Assembly: GCA_947499155.1 (NCBI GenBank)
Contig: CANMND010000007.1
Span: 1 to 64,000 of the forward strand
DNA: 64,000 nt
Source of the DNA: an uncultured Sphingomonadales bacterium
Lineage (GTDB): Bacteria > Pseudomonadota > Alphaproteobacteria > Sphingomonadales > Rhodothalassiaceae
Reading direction: 5' to 3'
Shown piece after piece: positions 8,226-18,360 of this stretch (within the stretch, counting starts at the first letter, position 1; every line of letters starts with the position of its first letter). The notes under the pieces were generated by a model. The model was not told the origin of the DNA. It saw only the letters and a program-made list of their open reading frames with translations, and did no database searches. The position numbers were made by a program, and so were the translations under genes.

Positions 8226-10355
8226 ATGGCCATTTCGGCAACACTCAAGGCAGGCCACGCCGGTGGCTGGCGGAAGTTTCTGCTATTCTCTTCGGGGTCT
8301 GCATGCGCAATTCTGACTATGATTACGCCGGGCATCTCGCCCCTTCACGCCGCACAGTCCGATGCTGCGGATGGTCCGAAGGTGGTTTTTGAGGAGATCG
8401 TTGTTTCAGCCCGAAAGCGTGATGAGAGCCTGCAGAGCGTCCCTGATTCCGTCAGTGTATTTGGGTCCCGCACCATCGAGAACGCCGGTATTACCAATAT
8501 CAAGGATTTTGCCCAGCTTACACCGAACCTGGTTATCACCGAGCAGTTACGTCCTGGTATCCAGACAGTTTCGTTGCGTGGCATGACCACAGTCCAGGGC
8601 GGCCAGGCACCTTTTGCCATGATCGTCGATGGCGTACAGCAGCCATCCATGGACTTCATCAATCAGGAACTGTTCGATATTGAGCGGATCGAAGTTCTGC
8701 GCGGCCCACAGGGTACGCTTTATGGTGGTGGAGCCGTTGGTGGCGCCATCAACGTCATCACCAAACGTCCCAGCGACCAGTTGGAATTGTCAGGCAAGCT
8801 TGGCTATAGCAGCGGCGATACGAAAACCGGAACAGCGGTTGTGTCTGGGCCTCTGATTTCAGACAAGGCAAGCTTTCGCGCCTCCGTCTTTTATGTCAAT
8901 TCCGATGGTCTGGTTGAAAATACAGCGTCCGACAAAAAAGCAGACTTCCGCGAAGAGTATGTCCTGCGCGGATCGCTGTATCTGATGCCACGTGATTATA
9001 TCGATATTACGCTGCAAGCCTCATACACCAATGGCGATGCTGGCGCTCTTGCCCTTGCGCCGGTGACCACGGCACAGTTCGATGATTTCAGCATCTTGCC
9101 AGCGCTTGATACGGAAAGCACTGACAAGCGTGAGCTACAGTCCTATTCCGGCAAGGTCGATATCTTTCTGGATGGTGTGACGCTTACGTCCATCACCAGC
9201 TACAATGATGCCGATCAGACACTGGTGGGTGACGGCGACTTCTCAGCCGCTCCTATATTTGGCCAGTTGTGGGAACAAGACAGTCAGGCCTTCAACCAGG
9301 AACTGCGCCTTACGTCTGAAGGATCCGGCCCCCTGCGCTGGGTTGGTGGTGCATTCTTCCAGGACCGGAAGATCAAGGACTTCACATATTTTGGCGGCTT
9401 TGACGCCAATGATAATCTTGATCCCTTCTCCATTCGGGAAGATGTCAAGAAAAGTGAAAGCTGGGCTGTTTTCGGCCAGGCATCTTACTACATCACCGAC
9501 GCTCTCGACCTCACTCTTGGCCTGCGTTACGATCGTGACAAGCAGACGGCTGTAGATCTGTTTGTTCCAGGATCTGAAATCAAGAAGCCGTTCGAGGAAC
9601 TGCAGCCAAAAGTCTCCCTGTCATATAACTGGTCTGACAGTGTCATGACCTATGCAACATTTGCACGGGGCTTCCGCACAGGCGGGTTCAATCCGCTCAA
9701 CAGCACCGCTGACCGCGTTTATGACAATGAGGTGTCGGACAATTTCGAACTGGGCGTGAAGACCCAGTTCCTTGACAACCGTCTGATTGTCAATGTGTCT
9801 GCCTTCCATATTGACTTCTCCGATCAGCAGTTCTTCTTCTCCCGTGCAACCGATCAGGGCGTGTTCAGGAATGTCATCAATATTCCGAAAACTGACGTCA
9901 ACGGTTTTGAGGTTGAAGTGACTGCCCGTCCGCTTGCAAGTTTAACCCTTCAGGGGTCGGTGGGATATAACGATACCACCATTAAGAATTTTAATGGCAC
10001 GGGTCTCTTTGACGGCAACAGGACGCCGCAGGTGAACAAGCTGACAATGGCTTTGTCCGCTGACTGGACGCATCCGGTAACGGACAGCATGGATGTTATA
10101 GCGAGAGTGGACTACCACCATCGTGGTGACGTGTTTTGGGATATCGATAATTTGCTCAGAACACCGTCCAAGGATTTCGTTAATCTCCGCCTTGGACTTG
10201 ATACCGACCACTGGACTCTGGCCCTTGTTGGCCGAAACATCACTGACACCCAGATCCCCGGTGCGGTTGGCCCTGATGCCTTTGGTCCTGGTCTCCATTT
10301 GAGGACCACCAGCCGTACGCGTAGTTGGGGTGGCGAGTTCCGCTTCCGGTTCTAA
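8226..10355 (+). CDS. TonB-dependent outer-membrane receptor
   Basis: Outer-membrane active transporter of 709 residues. A signal peptide ends near LHAAQ (about residue 40). A TonB-box-like EEIVVSARKR follows, then the plug with IERIEVLRGPQGTLYGGG and AVGGAINVITKRP, then a 22-strand-type barrel ending in the terminal aromatic signature FRFRF. The start ATG 8226 has GGAGG nine bases upstream. A terminator directly follows, 102 bases before hyuA, so the receptor can be expressed at a different level from the hydantoinase genes. The plug type is that of the broad sphingomonad/caulobacter group of receptors for siderophores, saccharides or aromatics; the ligand cannot be read from sequence, but the context suggests a cyclic amide or peptide. 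Confidence 0.93.
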   Translation: MAISATLKAGHAGGWRKFLLFSSGSACAILTMITPGISPLHAAQSDAADGPKVVFEEIVVSARKRDESLQSVPDSVSVFGSRTIENAGITNIKDFAQLTPNLVITEQLRPGIQTVSLRGMTTVQGGQAPFAMIVDGVQQPSMDFINQELFDIERIEVLRGPQGTLYGGGAVGGAINVITKRPSDQLELSGKLGYSSGDTKTGTAVVSGPLISDKASFRASVFYVNSDGLVENTASDKKADFREEYVLRGSLYLMPRDYIDITLQASYTNGDAGALALAPVTTAQFDDFSILPALDTESTDKRELQSYSGKVDIFLDGVTLTSITSYNDADQTLVGDGDFSAAPIFGQLWEQDSQAFNQELRLTSEGSGPLRWVGGAFFQDRKIKDFTYFGGFDANDNLDPFSIREDVKKSESWAVFGQASYYITDALDLTLGLRYDRDKQTAVDLFVPGSEIKKPFEELQPKVSLSYNWSDSVMTYATFARGFRTGGFNPLNSTADRVYDNEVSDNFELGVKTQFLDNRLIVNVSAFHIDFSDQQFFFSRATDQGVFRNVINIPKTDVNGFEVEVTARPLASLTLQGSVGYNDTTIKNFNGTGLFDGNRTPQVNKLTMALSADWTHPVTDSMDVIARVDYHHRGDVFWDIDNLLRTPSKDFVNLRLGLDTDHWTLALVGRNITDTQIPGAVGPDAFGPGLHLRTTSRTRSWGGEFRFRF

Positions 10356-10363
10356 AGCTGATA

Positions 10364-10399
10364 AACGCCGGGGTTCATCTCCGGAGGCCCCGGCGTTTT
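10364..10399 (+). terminator. Strong terminator/attenuator between receptor and hyuA
   Basis: AACGCCGGGG (10364-10373) pairs perfectly with CCCCGGCGTT (10388-10397), followed by a T run. It separates the receptor from the downstream hydantoinase genes. Confidence 0.85.
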
Positions 10400-10457
10400 C
10401 CGTATTGGACGTGTTTTTAAAGCGTCAGATTTCCCTGACAGGTACAGGAAGATTTTC

Positions 10458-12503
10458 ATGAGCAATTTTCGAATAGCAGTGGATATCGGCGGCACCTTTG
10501 TCGATGCCGTTGCTTTCAACACCCAGACGGATGACATTCGTCTGGCCAAGGCCTTGACGACGCCGGAAGAGCCAAGCCGTGGTGTTTTGAACGCAGTTGA
10601 AAGCCTCGGCGTTGATATGGCGGACGTGTCCATCATCGTCCACGGTACAACGCTTGGCCTTAACGCCATTATTGAGCGGCGCGGTGCTAAAACCGGGCTT
10701 ATTACCAATAAGGGTTTTCGTGACATCTTTGAAATCGGTCGCGGCAACCTGCCAGATTATGAGATGTACAATCTCAGCTACCAGCCTCCAGCTCCATTGA
10801 TCCCGCGCCGGTTCATTGGAGAGGTTGCAGGCAGGCTTAACACCTATGGCGAAGAGCTGATCCCACTTGATGAAAAGGGTCTGATTGAAACAGCGCGCGG
10901 ATTGATTGAGGCAGGCGAGCTTAAATCCCTTGCCGTCTCCTTCCTTTATTCCTTCCTTGACCCCGCGCATGAGCAAAAAGCCAAAGCCCTGCTGAGGGAA
11001 CATTTTCCGGATGTGGTGATATCAGCCGCCAGTGATATCGTACGGGAGCACAGGGAATATGAACGGAGCTGCACAGCAGTTCTCGAAGCTTATATCCGTC
11101 CCATTTTTGAACGGTATCTCGACCAGTTGCAAACCGAGCTGGCTGAGAGAGGTTTTGCCGGGACATTCCTGACCATGCGGTCGAGCGGTGGTGCCATGAC
11201 CGCTGAAGTCGCCAAGTCCTCGCCGCTGCATTCCGTTTTGTCGGGTCCTGCTGGCGGTATTGTAGGTGCAAGTCATCTGGCACAAACACTGAAACGGGAT
11301 TTCGTCCTGACGCTTGATACCGGCGGCACCAGCGTTGATGCCTGTGTGATCAAGAATGGCGCCCCGGACGTGATCCATGAAACCATGCTCGATATCTATC
11401 CGGCCCTTATTCCGGTTTATGATATCCGCTGCATCGGTGCCGGTGGCGGCTCCATCGCCTGGACCGATACCGGGCTTTTGAAAGTCGGGCCAAAAAGTGC
11501 CGGCTCTGTGCCCGGTCCCATCGCCTATAATCGGGGCGGGACCGAACCGACCACGACGGATGCGGCTGCTGTTCTTGGATTCTTGCATCCCTCAAGTTTT
11601 GAAGGCACCAGCATTACGCTTGATGCAGAAGGTGCAGCCAAGGGAATTGAGGATCGGCTTGGCAATACGCTCAAGCTGTCGGCCATTGAAGGCGCCAGCG
11701 GTATTTTCCGGGTTATTGCTGCACAGACTGTCGGTGCCTTGCGCCAGATCACGGTCGAACGTGGCCTTGACCCCAAGGACTTTACCATTGTTGGCTTTGG
11801 CGGCGCTGGTCCTTTGGTGGCGACGCTTGTTGCCCATGAGATGGAAATCAGCGAAGTCATCATTCCTCAGTTCCCATCGGTCTTTTCCGCATGGGGCATG
11901 ATGTCGTCCGATATCATGACCGATGTGTCCCGGACCTTTATAGCTGAATTAACGGATGACTCCTTAAAGCAGGCATTCGACCTGTTTGATGCGCTGGGTG
12001 CCGAGGCGAAAGATCTTCTGACCGCGCAGGGCATGCCTGAGGAAAAGCAGCAGCTCCATCGACGGCTTGATATGCGCTATGTGGGTCAGGAGCACACATT
12101 GAGTGTGGCTTTGACCGACACCATGTCCACAAAGGACCTGTCCGACGCTTTCCATAAATTGCATCTGGAGCGCTACGGCCACCAGATCGATGAAAGCCTG
12201 GAAATCGTTAATTTGAGGGTGGGCGGTGTCGGACTTCTGGACAAGCCTAGAATGGCTCAACTGGACAAGCGCGTCACACCGGGCACAGTGGCAGACCCTG
12301 TATCGGAGCGGGACGCCTACTGCTTCGTCAAGAACGCCATGACGCGTTTTGGTATCTATCGTCGCCAAAAACTGTCGTCCGGACATGTCATAAAAGGCCC
12401 CGCCATCATCGACGAGGGAACATGCAGCACGGTCGTTTATAGCGGCCAGACCGTTTCCGTTGATGACTATGGATGTCTTGTCATAAGGACTGCACAATCA
12501 TGA
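10458..12503 (+). CDS. hyuA: Hydantoinase/oxoprolinase A subunit (ATP-dependent)
   Basis: ATP-binding subunit of the hydantoinase/5-oxoprolinase/acetone carboxylase superfamily. These enzymes use ATP to open cyclic amides (5-oxoproline, N-methylhydantoin) or to activate ketones. The N-terminal domain begins VDIGGTFVDAVAF (residues 8-20). A second actin-like phosphate motif, LDTGGTSVDA, lies near 286-295, and LSGPAGGIVGA precedes it. Length 681 fits the family. AGGAAG lies six bases before the start. The stop overlaps the hyuB start as ATGA, so the two subunits are made stoichiometrically. Whether the substrate is a hydantoin, pyroglutamyl compound, diketopiperazine or ketone is open; the NCS1 permease upstream favours a ring amide. 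Confidence 0.92.
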   Translation: MSNFRIAVDIGGTFVDAVAFNTQTDDIRLAKALTTPEEPSRGVLNAVESLGVDMADVSIIVHGTTLGLNAIIERRGAKTGLITNKGFRDIFEIGRGNLPDYEMYNLSYQPPAPLIPRRFIGEVAGRLNTYGEELIPLDEKGLIETARGLIEAGELKSLAVSFLYSFLDPAHEQKAKALLREHFPDVVISAASDIVREHREYERSCTAVLEAYIRPIFERYLDQLQTELAERGFAGTFLTMRSSGGAMTAEVAKSSPLHSVLSGPAGGIVGASHLAQTLKRDFVLTLDTGGTSVDACVIKNGAPDVIHETMLDIYPALIPVYDIRCIGAGGGSIAWTDTGLLKVGPKSAGSVPGPIAYNRGGTEPTTTDAAAVLGFLHPSSFEGTSITLDAEGAAKGIEDRLGNTLKLSAIEGASGIFRVIAAQTVGALRQITVERGLDPKDFTIVGFGGAGPLVATLVAHEMEISEVIIPQFPSVFSAWGMMSSDIMTDVSRTFIAELTDDSLKQAFDLFDALGAEAKDLLTAQGMPEEKQQLHRRLDMRYVGQEHTLSVALTDTMSTKDLSDAFHKLHLERYGHQIDESLEIVNLRVGGVGLLDKPRMAQLDKRVTPGTVADPVSERDAYCFVKNAMTRFGIYRRQKLSSGHVIKGPAIIDEGTCSTVVYSGQTVSVDDYGCLVIRTAQS

Positions 12504-14212
12504 TCGATGGCCCAACTCTTGAAATCATCCGCAAATATCTTCTGTCAGCTACGGAAGAAATGCGTCGAACCCTTATAAGAACCGCATTCAACCCGGTTAT
12601 TTACGAAGTCTTTGATTTCGGAATTTCGGTCTATAATAAAGAATTGCAGCTAATGGCCGATGCGCCGGGTCTTGCCACCTTCCTTGGTGCCAACGACTAC
12701 GCCATTAAAAAGCTCTATGACTATATCGGCGAAGAGAATTTTGATGATGGCGATATCATCATCATGAACTACCCCTACTGGAACTCGGCTCATGCCGCTG
12801 ATGTAACACTGGCGGCACCGGTGTTCATGCCCGGTGCTGACCGTCCTTTTGCCTATACCTGCATCAGGGCACACTGGCTTGATCTTGGCGCCAAGGATCC
12901 GGGTTATGTGCTTGATTCCACCGACATGCATCAGGAAGGCCTGATTATGCCGGGGCTGAAAGTGGTCAAAGCCGGTAAAGCTGATCGTGAGATTATCGAC
13001 CTGATCCGCTTTAATTCCCGCATGCCGCGTAATGTGCTGGGTGATCTGGAAGCACAGATTGCCGCAACGCGCACCGGACAGGCACGTCTGATTGCCATTC
13101 GCGAAAAATTCGGTGGTGAGGTTTTCGACAAGGCCGTCAGGCAGATCATGGATTATGGCGAAGAGGTCACAAGGCGCAATCTTGCCAAGCTGCCTGAAGG
13201 TACATGGGAAGCCGGAGACTTTATCGATGACGATGGCGTCGGCTCCGGCCCCCTTGCTGTCCATGTTAAGGTAACCCACGAAAACGGTCGTTTCATTGCC
13301 GATTTCAGCGAATCCGCTGATGCAACGCGCGGCCCTGTCAATGTGCCTGTTGGCCTTACCCAGACCTTGGGCAAGGTGGCGCTCAAGTGCCTGACTTCAC
13401 CCCATGAAGCCAGCAACGCAGGAAGCTTCCGCCCGTTGGAAGTCATCACACGGCCCGGCAGCATCTTTCATGCGGAATATCCATCAGCCACCTATACCCA
13501 GTGGAGCGCTATTGGCAGTTCGGAACTGATCTTCAAGGCCCTGGCCAAAGCCATCCCGGAAAGGCTGATTGCATCATCAGGCGGTGATATTCTGGGCTTT
13601 ATGATGGTCGGAAAACATCACCGCACCAAACGCATGTTCGCGCTCAGCAACAACGAAGGCGTGGGTTGGGGTGCTTCCGCCAAGCATGACGGACTGAACG
13701 CCACTAACCACATCACATCGACAGTTGTTCGCAACACGCCGGTGGAAGTTCTGGAAGCCAACAGCAGCATGTTTATCGAAAGCATGGGGCTGACCCAGGA
13801 CAGTGGTGGTGCAGGAAAGCACAGGGGCGGCCTTGGTCAATATCGCCGTATCCGCTTTGAGGGGGATGGTGAATTCCTGTCCATTACCAAAAAGTCGGAA
13901 TCCAGACCCTGGGGTCTTGCCGGTGGCCATGACACCAACCCGTCAGGCATTTATATATTCCCTGATACGGACAGGGCTAAGCGCGTTGGCACGTATCGTG
14001 TGACCGTTGCAAAAGACGATATCATCGAAACCCGCTCAGGCGGTGGCGGTGGCTATGGCGATCCTGCAACACGCGAGCCACAGAAGGTTCTGGATGACGT
14101 GCTCGATGGCTATGTGTCTGAACAGGCCGCCCGCGACACATTCAAGGTCGTGGTCAACAATGGCGTTCTCGACCTTGCGGCAACCGAGAAACTGCGTGCG
14201 GACATTGCATGA
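12500..14212 (+). CDS. hyuB: Hydantoinase/oxoprolinase B subunit
   Basis: Second subunit of the ATP-dependent cyclic amidase. The start ATG 12500 overlaps the hyuA stop by four bases, so it is translationally coupled; an in-frame start at 12473 would be buried further inside hyuA and lacks family resemblance. The N-terminus DGPTLEIIRKYLLSATEEM and the segment DGDIIIMNYPYWNSAHAADV are typical of HyuB, as is the glycine-rich end SGGGGGYGDP. The 570-residue length is normal. The NTF2-like gene follows after 35 bases in the same direction. Confidence 0.92.
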   Translation: MIDGPTLEIIRKYLLSATEEMRRTLIRTAFNPVIYEVFDFGISVYNKELQLMADAPGLATFLGANDYAIKKLYDYIGEENFDDGDIIIMNYPYWNSAHAADVTLAAPVFMPGADRPFAYTCIRAHWLDLGAKDPGYVLDSTDMHQEGLIMPGLKVVKAGKADREIIDLIRFNSRMPRNVLGDLEAQIAATRTGQARLIAIREKFGGEVFDKAVRQIMDYGEEVTRRNLAKLPEGTWEAGDFIDDDGVGSGPLAVHVKVTHENGRFIADFSESADATRGPVNVPVGLTQTLGKVALKCLTSPHEASNAGSFRPLEVITRPGSIFHAEYPSATYTQWSAIGSSELIFKALAKAIPERLIASSGGDILGFMMVGKHHRTKRMFALSNNEGVGWGASAKHDGLNATNHITSTVVRNTPVEVLEANSSMFIESMGLTQDSGGAGKHRGGLGQYRRIRFEGDGEFLSITKKSESRPWGLAGGHDTNPSGIYIFPDTDRAKRVGTYRVTVAKDDIIETRSGGGGGYGDPATREPQKVLDDVLDGYVSEQAARDTFKVVVNNGVLDLAATEKLRADIA

Positions 14213-14247
14213 GTGGACCGGTCACTGTCCGGCCATAAGGAGCAGCC

Positions 14248-14682
14248 ATGACTGTTGATACTGAAACTCGGCCAGCAACCGCACCCAACCTGCTGGAGCG
14301 CATGTTCCACTGGTGGAATGAGGCCTACCCCGTTAAAGGCTCTTATAGCCCGGAAGCCTTCTCGCGCTTTTTCACAGACGACGCCGTCATGATCATTGAC
14401 GGCGTCGCCAAGGCCGAGGGACTTGATGGTCTTTCACGCAATTTCAACGCTATTCAAAACAGTGTTGATCATGTGGAAATGGTCATGCCTCCCATCGAGA
14501 CTTTCAGTTCAGGTGACCGGATTTTCACCTATCACAAAGAGCTGGTCCGCCATAACGGCAAGGACAGTGTGGCCTATATCATGGGCTATGCCGTCACTCG
14601 TGGTGACAAAATCGCGAAAATCGACTTCATTAATATGAACCCCGATGCCGCAGTGGCCCTCGATAAAGCTGAAAACTCTTAA
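14248..14682 (+). CDS. NTF2/SnoaL-like small protein, cytosolic
   Basis: A 144-residue protein of the nuclear transport factor 2-like cone fold, which includes ketosteroid isomerases, polyketide cyclases and dehydratases as well as non-enzymatic binders. It shows the family pattern WWNEAY, PEAFSRFFTDDAVM and a closing hydrophobic strand MGYAVTRGDKIAKIDF. No signal peptide. AAGGAG is five bases before the ATG. It is the last gene of the hyuAB operon, so it may process or bind the ring-opened product; that is inference. A clear paralogue with a signal peptide lies at 26645-27136, also next to a TonB receptor. Catalytic residues are not obvious. Confidence 0.75.
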   Translation: MTVDTETRPATAPNLLERMFHWWNEAYPVKGSYSPEAFSRFFTDDAVMIIDGVAKAEGLDGLSRNFNAIQNSVDHVEMVMPPIETFSSGDRIFTYHKELVRHNGKDSVAYIMGYAVTRGDKIAKIDFINMNPDAAVALDKAENS

Positions 14683-14834
14683 ACTGAGCCAGTCATCTGT
14701 CTGACCATGCGGCTGTTGCAAGCGGTGACCAGATGGCAGGTAACCATGAAAAATCAGGCTGAAGTCTTCGACGTCCCCAACTTTTAAACATGCCTTTTGA
14801 AGGGCTTTTCAGGTCTGGGTGGAAACCGACTTGT

Positions 14835-16325
14835 CTAAAAGCGGATGATCGATTGCAGATAAAAGAAGTCTGCATTGCCGGAAACGCCAATCCCATTGGT
14901 TTCTTTAACAAATCGTCCGGCCCAAAAGCGCCCATAACCCAGTTGCAGATTATACCAGCGGCTGGGTGTATAGGTGATGGTGGCATCCAGCTCCTGGCCG
15001 ACATTTGTCCCGGCGGCCCCTGCGGCATCACGGCGGATCGCCGCGCCGCCCGCATTATAAAGTGCGTCAGTGGATTTTGCGAGATTGAAGTCGTGGAAGA
15101 TGAGGGCTGTTGTGATCCGCTTATAGGGTTTGGCGCTTAGTTTTGCAGAAAAGGCTTCGATATTTTGTCGGCCGATCAGGTCCATACTGCCCAGATAGGC
15201 ATGACCCAGGGGGAAAAGCTGATTGAAGGTTCGGGCTTTTCCGTCCGTGTCATCACCGTCCCCGCTGGCCCGGTCATAGGCTACAGACAGTTGCGGTGAA
15301 AAAGGGAGTGATTGGGAAAAATCCAGTCCCGCACTTATTGTCAGCATCCATGCGGAAATATCGCCGTCTTTGTTGTTGCCGGTTTGCCTTGCCGCTTCCA
15401 CTTCCCAGCGCACCAGACCTTTTTGATCGGCCACGCGCCCGCCCACAGTCCAGAATTGTGATTGCAAGGCGAAAGGATCATTCACATCAAGATGAAGGGC
15501 ATAGACCTCCACAGCATGGCCAGGAAGACCGAAATATTGTCCGTAGAGACCGGAGAAGTCGATTTTTGAATTGCGGCTGCTGGATCTGTCAGAGATCGCG
15601 CGCGGATTGACGAACCATCCGTCGATGGCAAAGCGCTCGCTTTCATAGCTGGCACGAAAGCCATCAAAGCTGCGTCGTGTATTGCCCCATTCAAGGGGTG
15701 AAATCAGACGTTGCGCGCCAAATAAAAGCTCTTGTCGGCCAGCGCGTACCATGACGCGTCCGTTCGCCACAGGTGCATGGAACTCGCCAAAGCCGTTCAA
15801 GACATCAGTGCGCACAACTTCAATACCGCGGGGGGGCAGGGCTCCGCCGGATTTCCGGGCATCGATCATTTCGACATACCCCCGGAAATAGTCGGTGATC
15901 TGTATATCGGCATAGGCGCGGACGCGAGTCAGGACAAATTCATCGTCGCGCCCATCGAGCCGGCTGGAGCCTATATTGTTTTCATTATGGTAACGCAGGC
16001 GCATTTCCCCGCCTAGAGACAAGGTGATAGCCGGTGCTATATCGATCTGTTTCAGCGCATCCGTTGCCTTTTCCACAGCCCCGCGCGGATCATTGGGCGT
16101 GATGCACGACGCATTCAGATAATCAAAATCATTAGCGTAAAAGACCCCTTTATAGGCCCCCTTTACAGCCTTATCGCTGGCACATTCGGCAGCTTTTGCG
16201 TCCGTTTGTGCGGCTTTTGTGCCTTGCTCTCCCATGGCCTGGGAGACGGGGAGGGCCAACAGACTTGCTGCCAACAGGGCAGTTGAGAAAAGGGTGAAGG
16301 ATCGGTGTTTGTTATAGGACCTCAT
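14835..16325 (-). CDS. Alginate-export-type outer-membrane porin
   Basis: Outer-membrane beta-barrel of the alginate-export (AlgE-like) family, 496 residues. A signal peptide (residues 1 to about 31, ending SQAMG) precedes a linker with two cysteines, then the barrel from about residue 95: [33 protein letters not shown] and [20 protein letters not shown]. It ends in an aromatic C-terminal strand, QSIIRF. The start overlaps the stop of the upstream chemoreceptor by ATGA. AlgE-like porins in non-alginate producers are usually general or substrate-specific channels, so alginate secretion is not implied; no alginate synthesis gene is present. Confidence 0.82.
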   Translation of the reverse strand: MRSYNKHRSFTLFSTALLAASLLALPVSQAMGEQGTKAAQTDAKAAECASDKAVKGAYKGVFYANDFDYLNASCITPNDPRGAVEKATDALKQIDIAPAITLSLGGEMRLRYHNENNIGSSRLDGRDDEFVLTRVRAYADIQITDYFRGYVEMIDARKSGGALPPRGIEVVRTDVLNGFGEFHAPVANGRVMVRAGRQELLFGAQRLISPLEWGNTRRSFDGFRASYESERFAIDGWFVNPRAISDRSSSRNSKIDFSGLYGQYFGLPGHAVEVYALHLDVNDPFALQSQFWTVGGRVADQKGLVRWEVEAARQTGNNKDGDISAWMLTISAGLDFSQSLPFSPQLSVAYDRASGDGDDTDGKARTFNQLFPLGHAYLGSMDLIGRQNIEAFSAKLSAKPYKRITTALIFHDFNLAKSTDALYNAGGAAIRRDAAGAAGTNVGQELDATITYTPSRWYNLQLGYGRFWAGRFVKETNGIGVSGNADFFYLQSIIRF

Positions 16326-18091
16326 ACTGCCTTTACGCCGTCAATGAATTGATCAATTTGAGCTTTCAGATTCGCAGTCATTTCAGACAGGGAGGCGGCC
16401 GAAGCCTGCATCTGTGTTGCGGCAGATCCGGTTTCTGCAGCCCCATCGGCCACGCCGTTGATTTCCTCTGCCACTCTGACCGTACCATCAGAGGCACTCT
16501 GCATGCTTTGGGCAATTTCTCTCGTAGCACCAGATTGTTGATCCACGGCAGTGGCGATGGTGGCGTTGGCTTCGGTGACCTTGGTGATCACATCGTTCAT
16601 TTTCGCCATGGTGCTGGCTGCCTCGCTGCCAGCGGATTGAATTTCTGTCACCAGCGTGCCGATCTCTTCAATGGCGTTATGGGTTTGTAAGGCCAGTGAT
16701 TTTACTTCACTTGCAACTACTGCAAAGCCTTTTCCGGCTTCGCCTGCGCGGGCCGCTTCGATAGTGGCATTCAGTGCCAGAAGGTTGGTTTGTTCAGCGA
16801 TGGCGTTGATCAACGTCACCACTTCACCAACACGATCAGCAGATATGGACAATGCCTCGACGTTCTTGGTGCTGGAATGGACCTGTTCGCTGGCTTCCCC
16901 GGCAATGCTGTTGGCGTTGGCCACCTGGCGGTTGATTTCGGCGACAGCTGCCGTCAGCTCTTCTGCGGCACTGGCGGCGGTGGTGACATTTTGTGAGGCT
17001 TCTTCGCCAGCCCCACGTACGATTTCTGCACGTTGAGCGGTGCCCTCGGCCACATAGGTCAGGCTCTCGGCGGTGGCAGACATTTCCGTTGAGGCGGTGG
17101 ACAGGGCATTGGTAATCTCGGACACATGCTGTTCAAAACTTTGTACCAGTTCGTCCAGTGCGTGGGCGCGACGGCGAATAGTATCGGCTTCTTTGCGTTC
17201 TCTTGCCTGTTGTTCGGCTTCCAGATTTTTGCGCTCGGCTTCCTGACGGGCAAGTGTTTCAGCAGCCTTTTTGGCTTCTGCTTCCGCCTGTGTTTTGGCA
17301 ATGGCGTTATTCTGGAAAATTTCAACAGTACGTGCCATGTCGCCAATTTCATCACGACCTTCATTGAAGGGGATTCTGACCTCAAGATTGCCACCGGCAA
17401 GGCTTTCCATCACTTCCCGCAAGCCATTGAGGGGCCGTGTGATATTCCTTGAGGAGAAGAACGCGATGGCCGCTCCTGCAACAAATATGATGAGCATCAG
17501 AATGGAGATCGACCATAAAGCATTCACACGGGTTTTCCCCGCCATCTCCATGAACTCAGCCCCCTTGGCATCAGCAAAAACCACGACCTTGTCGATCTCG
17601 GAAAACAAGGTGGGCATGAAGGTCGCATTTGTTTCGTTGGTGATGCGGGCCGCGCCTTCATAGTCTCCTGTGCGTGCGTGGCTTATGGCGTTGTCCCGAA
17701 TGGGCTTCCAGCTCAGAAACGTCCTTTTGGCCCGTGCGGCATCTGCCAGATCGCCCAGAAAACGCGCTTCAATGATATCAAATGCTTTCAGGGCATTGGT
17801 CTCATGTGTGTCGATGGATTTTATGGCCACTGCGATATCCGCAGGATCACGGGCAAGTGCCACATCTTTCATATCCCGATGGATGGCATATATGGCGGTT
17901 TGCACTTCGCGCGTGGCATTGGAGACCGTAAAAGGATGCCGGTGCAGGTTTTCTGTGACCGTAGACAGGGTGATGGCCTGTTTGACGGAAAATGCACCCA
18001 TCAACAGCATCAAGACCCCAATTGCGCTGAAGCCAAGTGCCAAACGGATACCGAATTTTTGATTGGACAACCAATCCCCAAGCGATCCCAT
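16322..18091 (-). CDS. Methyl-accepting chemotaxis protein
   Basis: Transmembrane chemoreceptor, 589 residues. Two membrane helices (about 15-35 and 188-210) enclose a periplasmic helical sensor of the four-helix-bundle size. A HAMP linker follows (about 212-265: [17 protein letters not shown]), then a long coiled coil and the signalling hairpin with the invariant core [21 protein letters not shown] and the downstream [13 protein letters not shown]. There is no C-terminal CheR-binding pentapeptide; it ends in GVKAV. AAGGGG precedes the ATG. Its stop overlaps the porin start, so receptor and porin are made from one message; the ligand may be what the porin admits. No other che genes are in the window. 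Confidence 0.93.
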   Translation of the reverse strand: MGSLGDWLSNQKFGIRLALGFSAIGVLMLLMGAFSVKQAITLSTVTENLHRHPFTVSNATREVQTAIYAIHRDMKDVALARDPADIAVAIKSIDTHETNALKAFDIIEARFLGDLADAARAKRTFLSWKPIRDNAISHARTGDYEGAARITNETNATFMPTLFSEIDKVVVFADAKGAEFMEMAGKTRVNALWSISILMLIIFVAGAAIAFFSSRNITRPLNGLREVMESLAGGNLEVRIPFNEGRDEIGDMARTVEIFQNNAIAKTQAEAEAKKAAETLARQEAERKNLEAEQQARERKEADTIRRRAHALDELVQSFEQHVSEITNALSTASTEMSATAESLTYVAEGTAQRAEIVRGAGEEASQNVTTAASAAEELTAAVAEINRQVANANSIAGEASEQVHSSTKNVEALSISADRVGEVVTLINAIAEQTNLLALNATIEAARAGEAGKGFAVVASEVKSLALQTHNAIEEIGTLVTEIQSAGSEAASTMAKMNDVITKVTEANATIATAVDQQSGATREIAQSMQSASDGTVRVAEEINGVADGAAETGSAATQMQASAASLSEMTANLKAQIDQFIDGVKAV

Positions 18092-18360
18092 GCTGACGCC
18101 CCTTTTTTATATCGTCCTTGTCATCAAAAATGTATTTTTCAACTATATCGCGAGTTATGGATGCAATCGCAGGTGTAAATAAATTGTAAATTTCAATAGT
18201 GACTATTGTTCTGTATGGGAGTGGATGTACTGCTGTAAATGCCAGGCCCTGGAGATTGGATAGACAGGCTTTATTGCAGGGAATGTCGCCAGCCCTGGCG
18301 GCACAAGCCGCAGAAAGCCTGCAACTAAGACAGAGTCGGCACTGCTGATCGCTGTGTGTA

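Noticed and set aside
10425-11003. 192-codon minus-strand open frame over hyuA
   Set aside because: hyuA has clear motifs throughout; the opposite frame shows none.
12650-13279. 209-codon minus-strand open frame over hyuB
   Set aside because: Same reasoning: antisense to a well-supported gene.
14835-16325. Alginate secretion function
   Set aside because: Only the barrel domain is alginate-export-like; no alginate synthesis genes are present.
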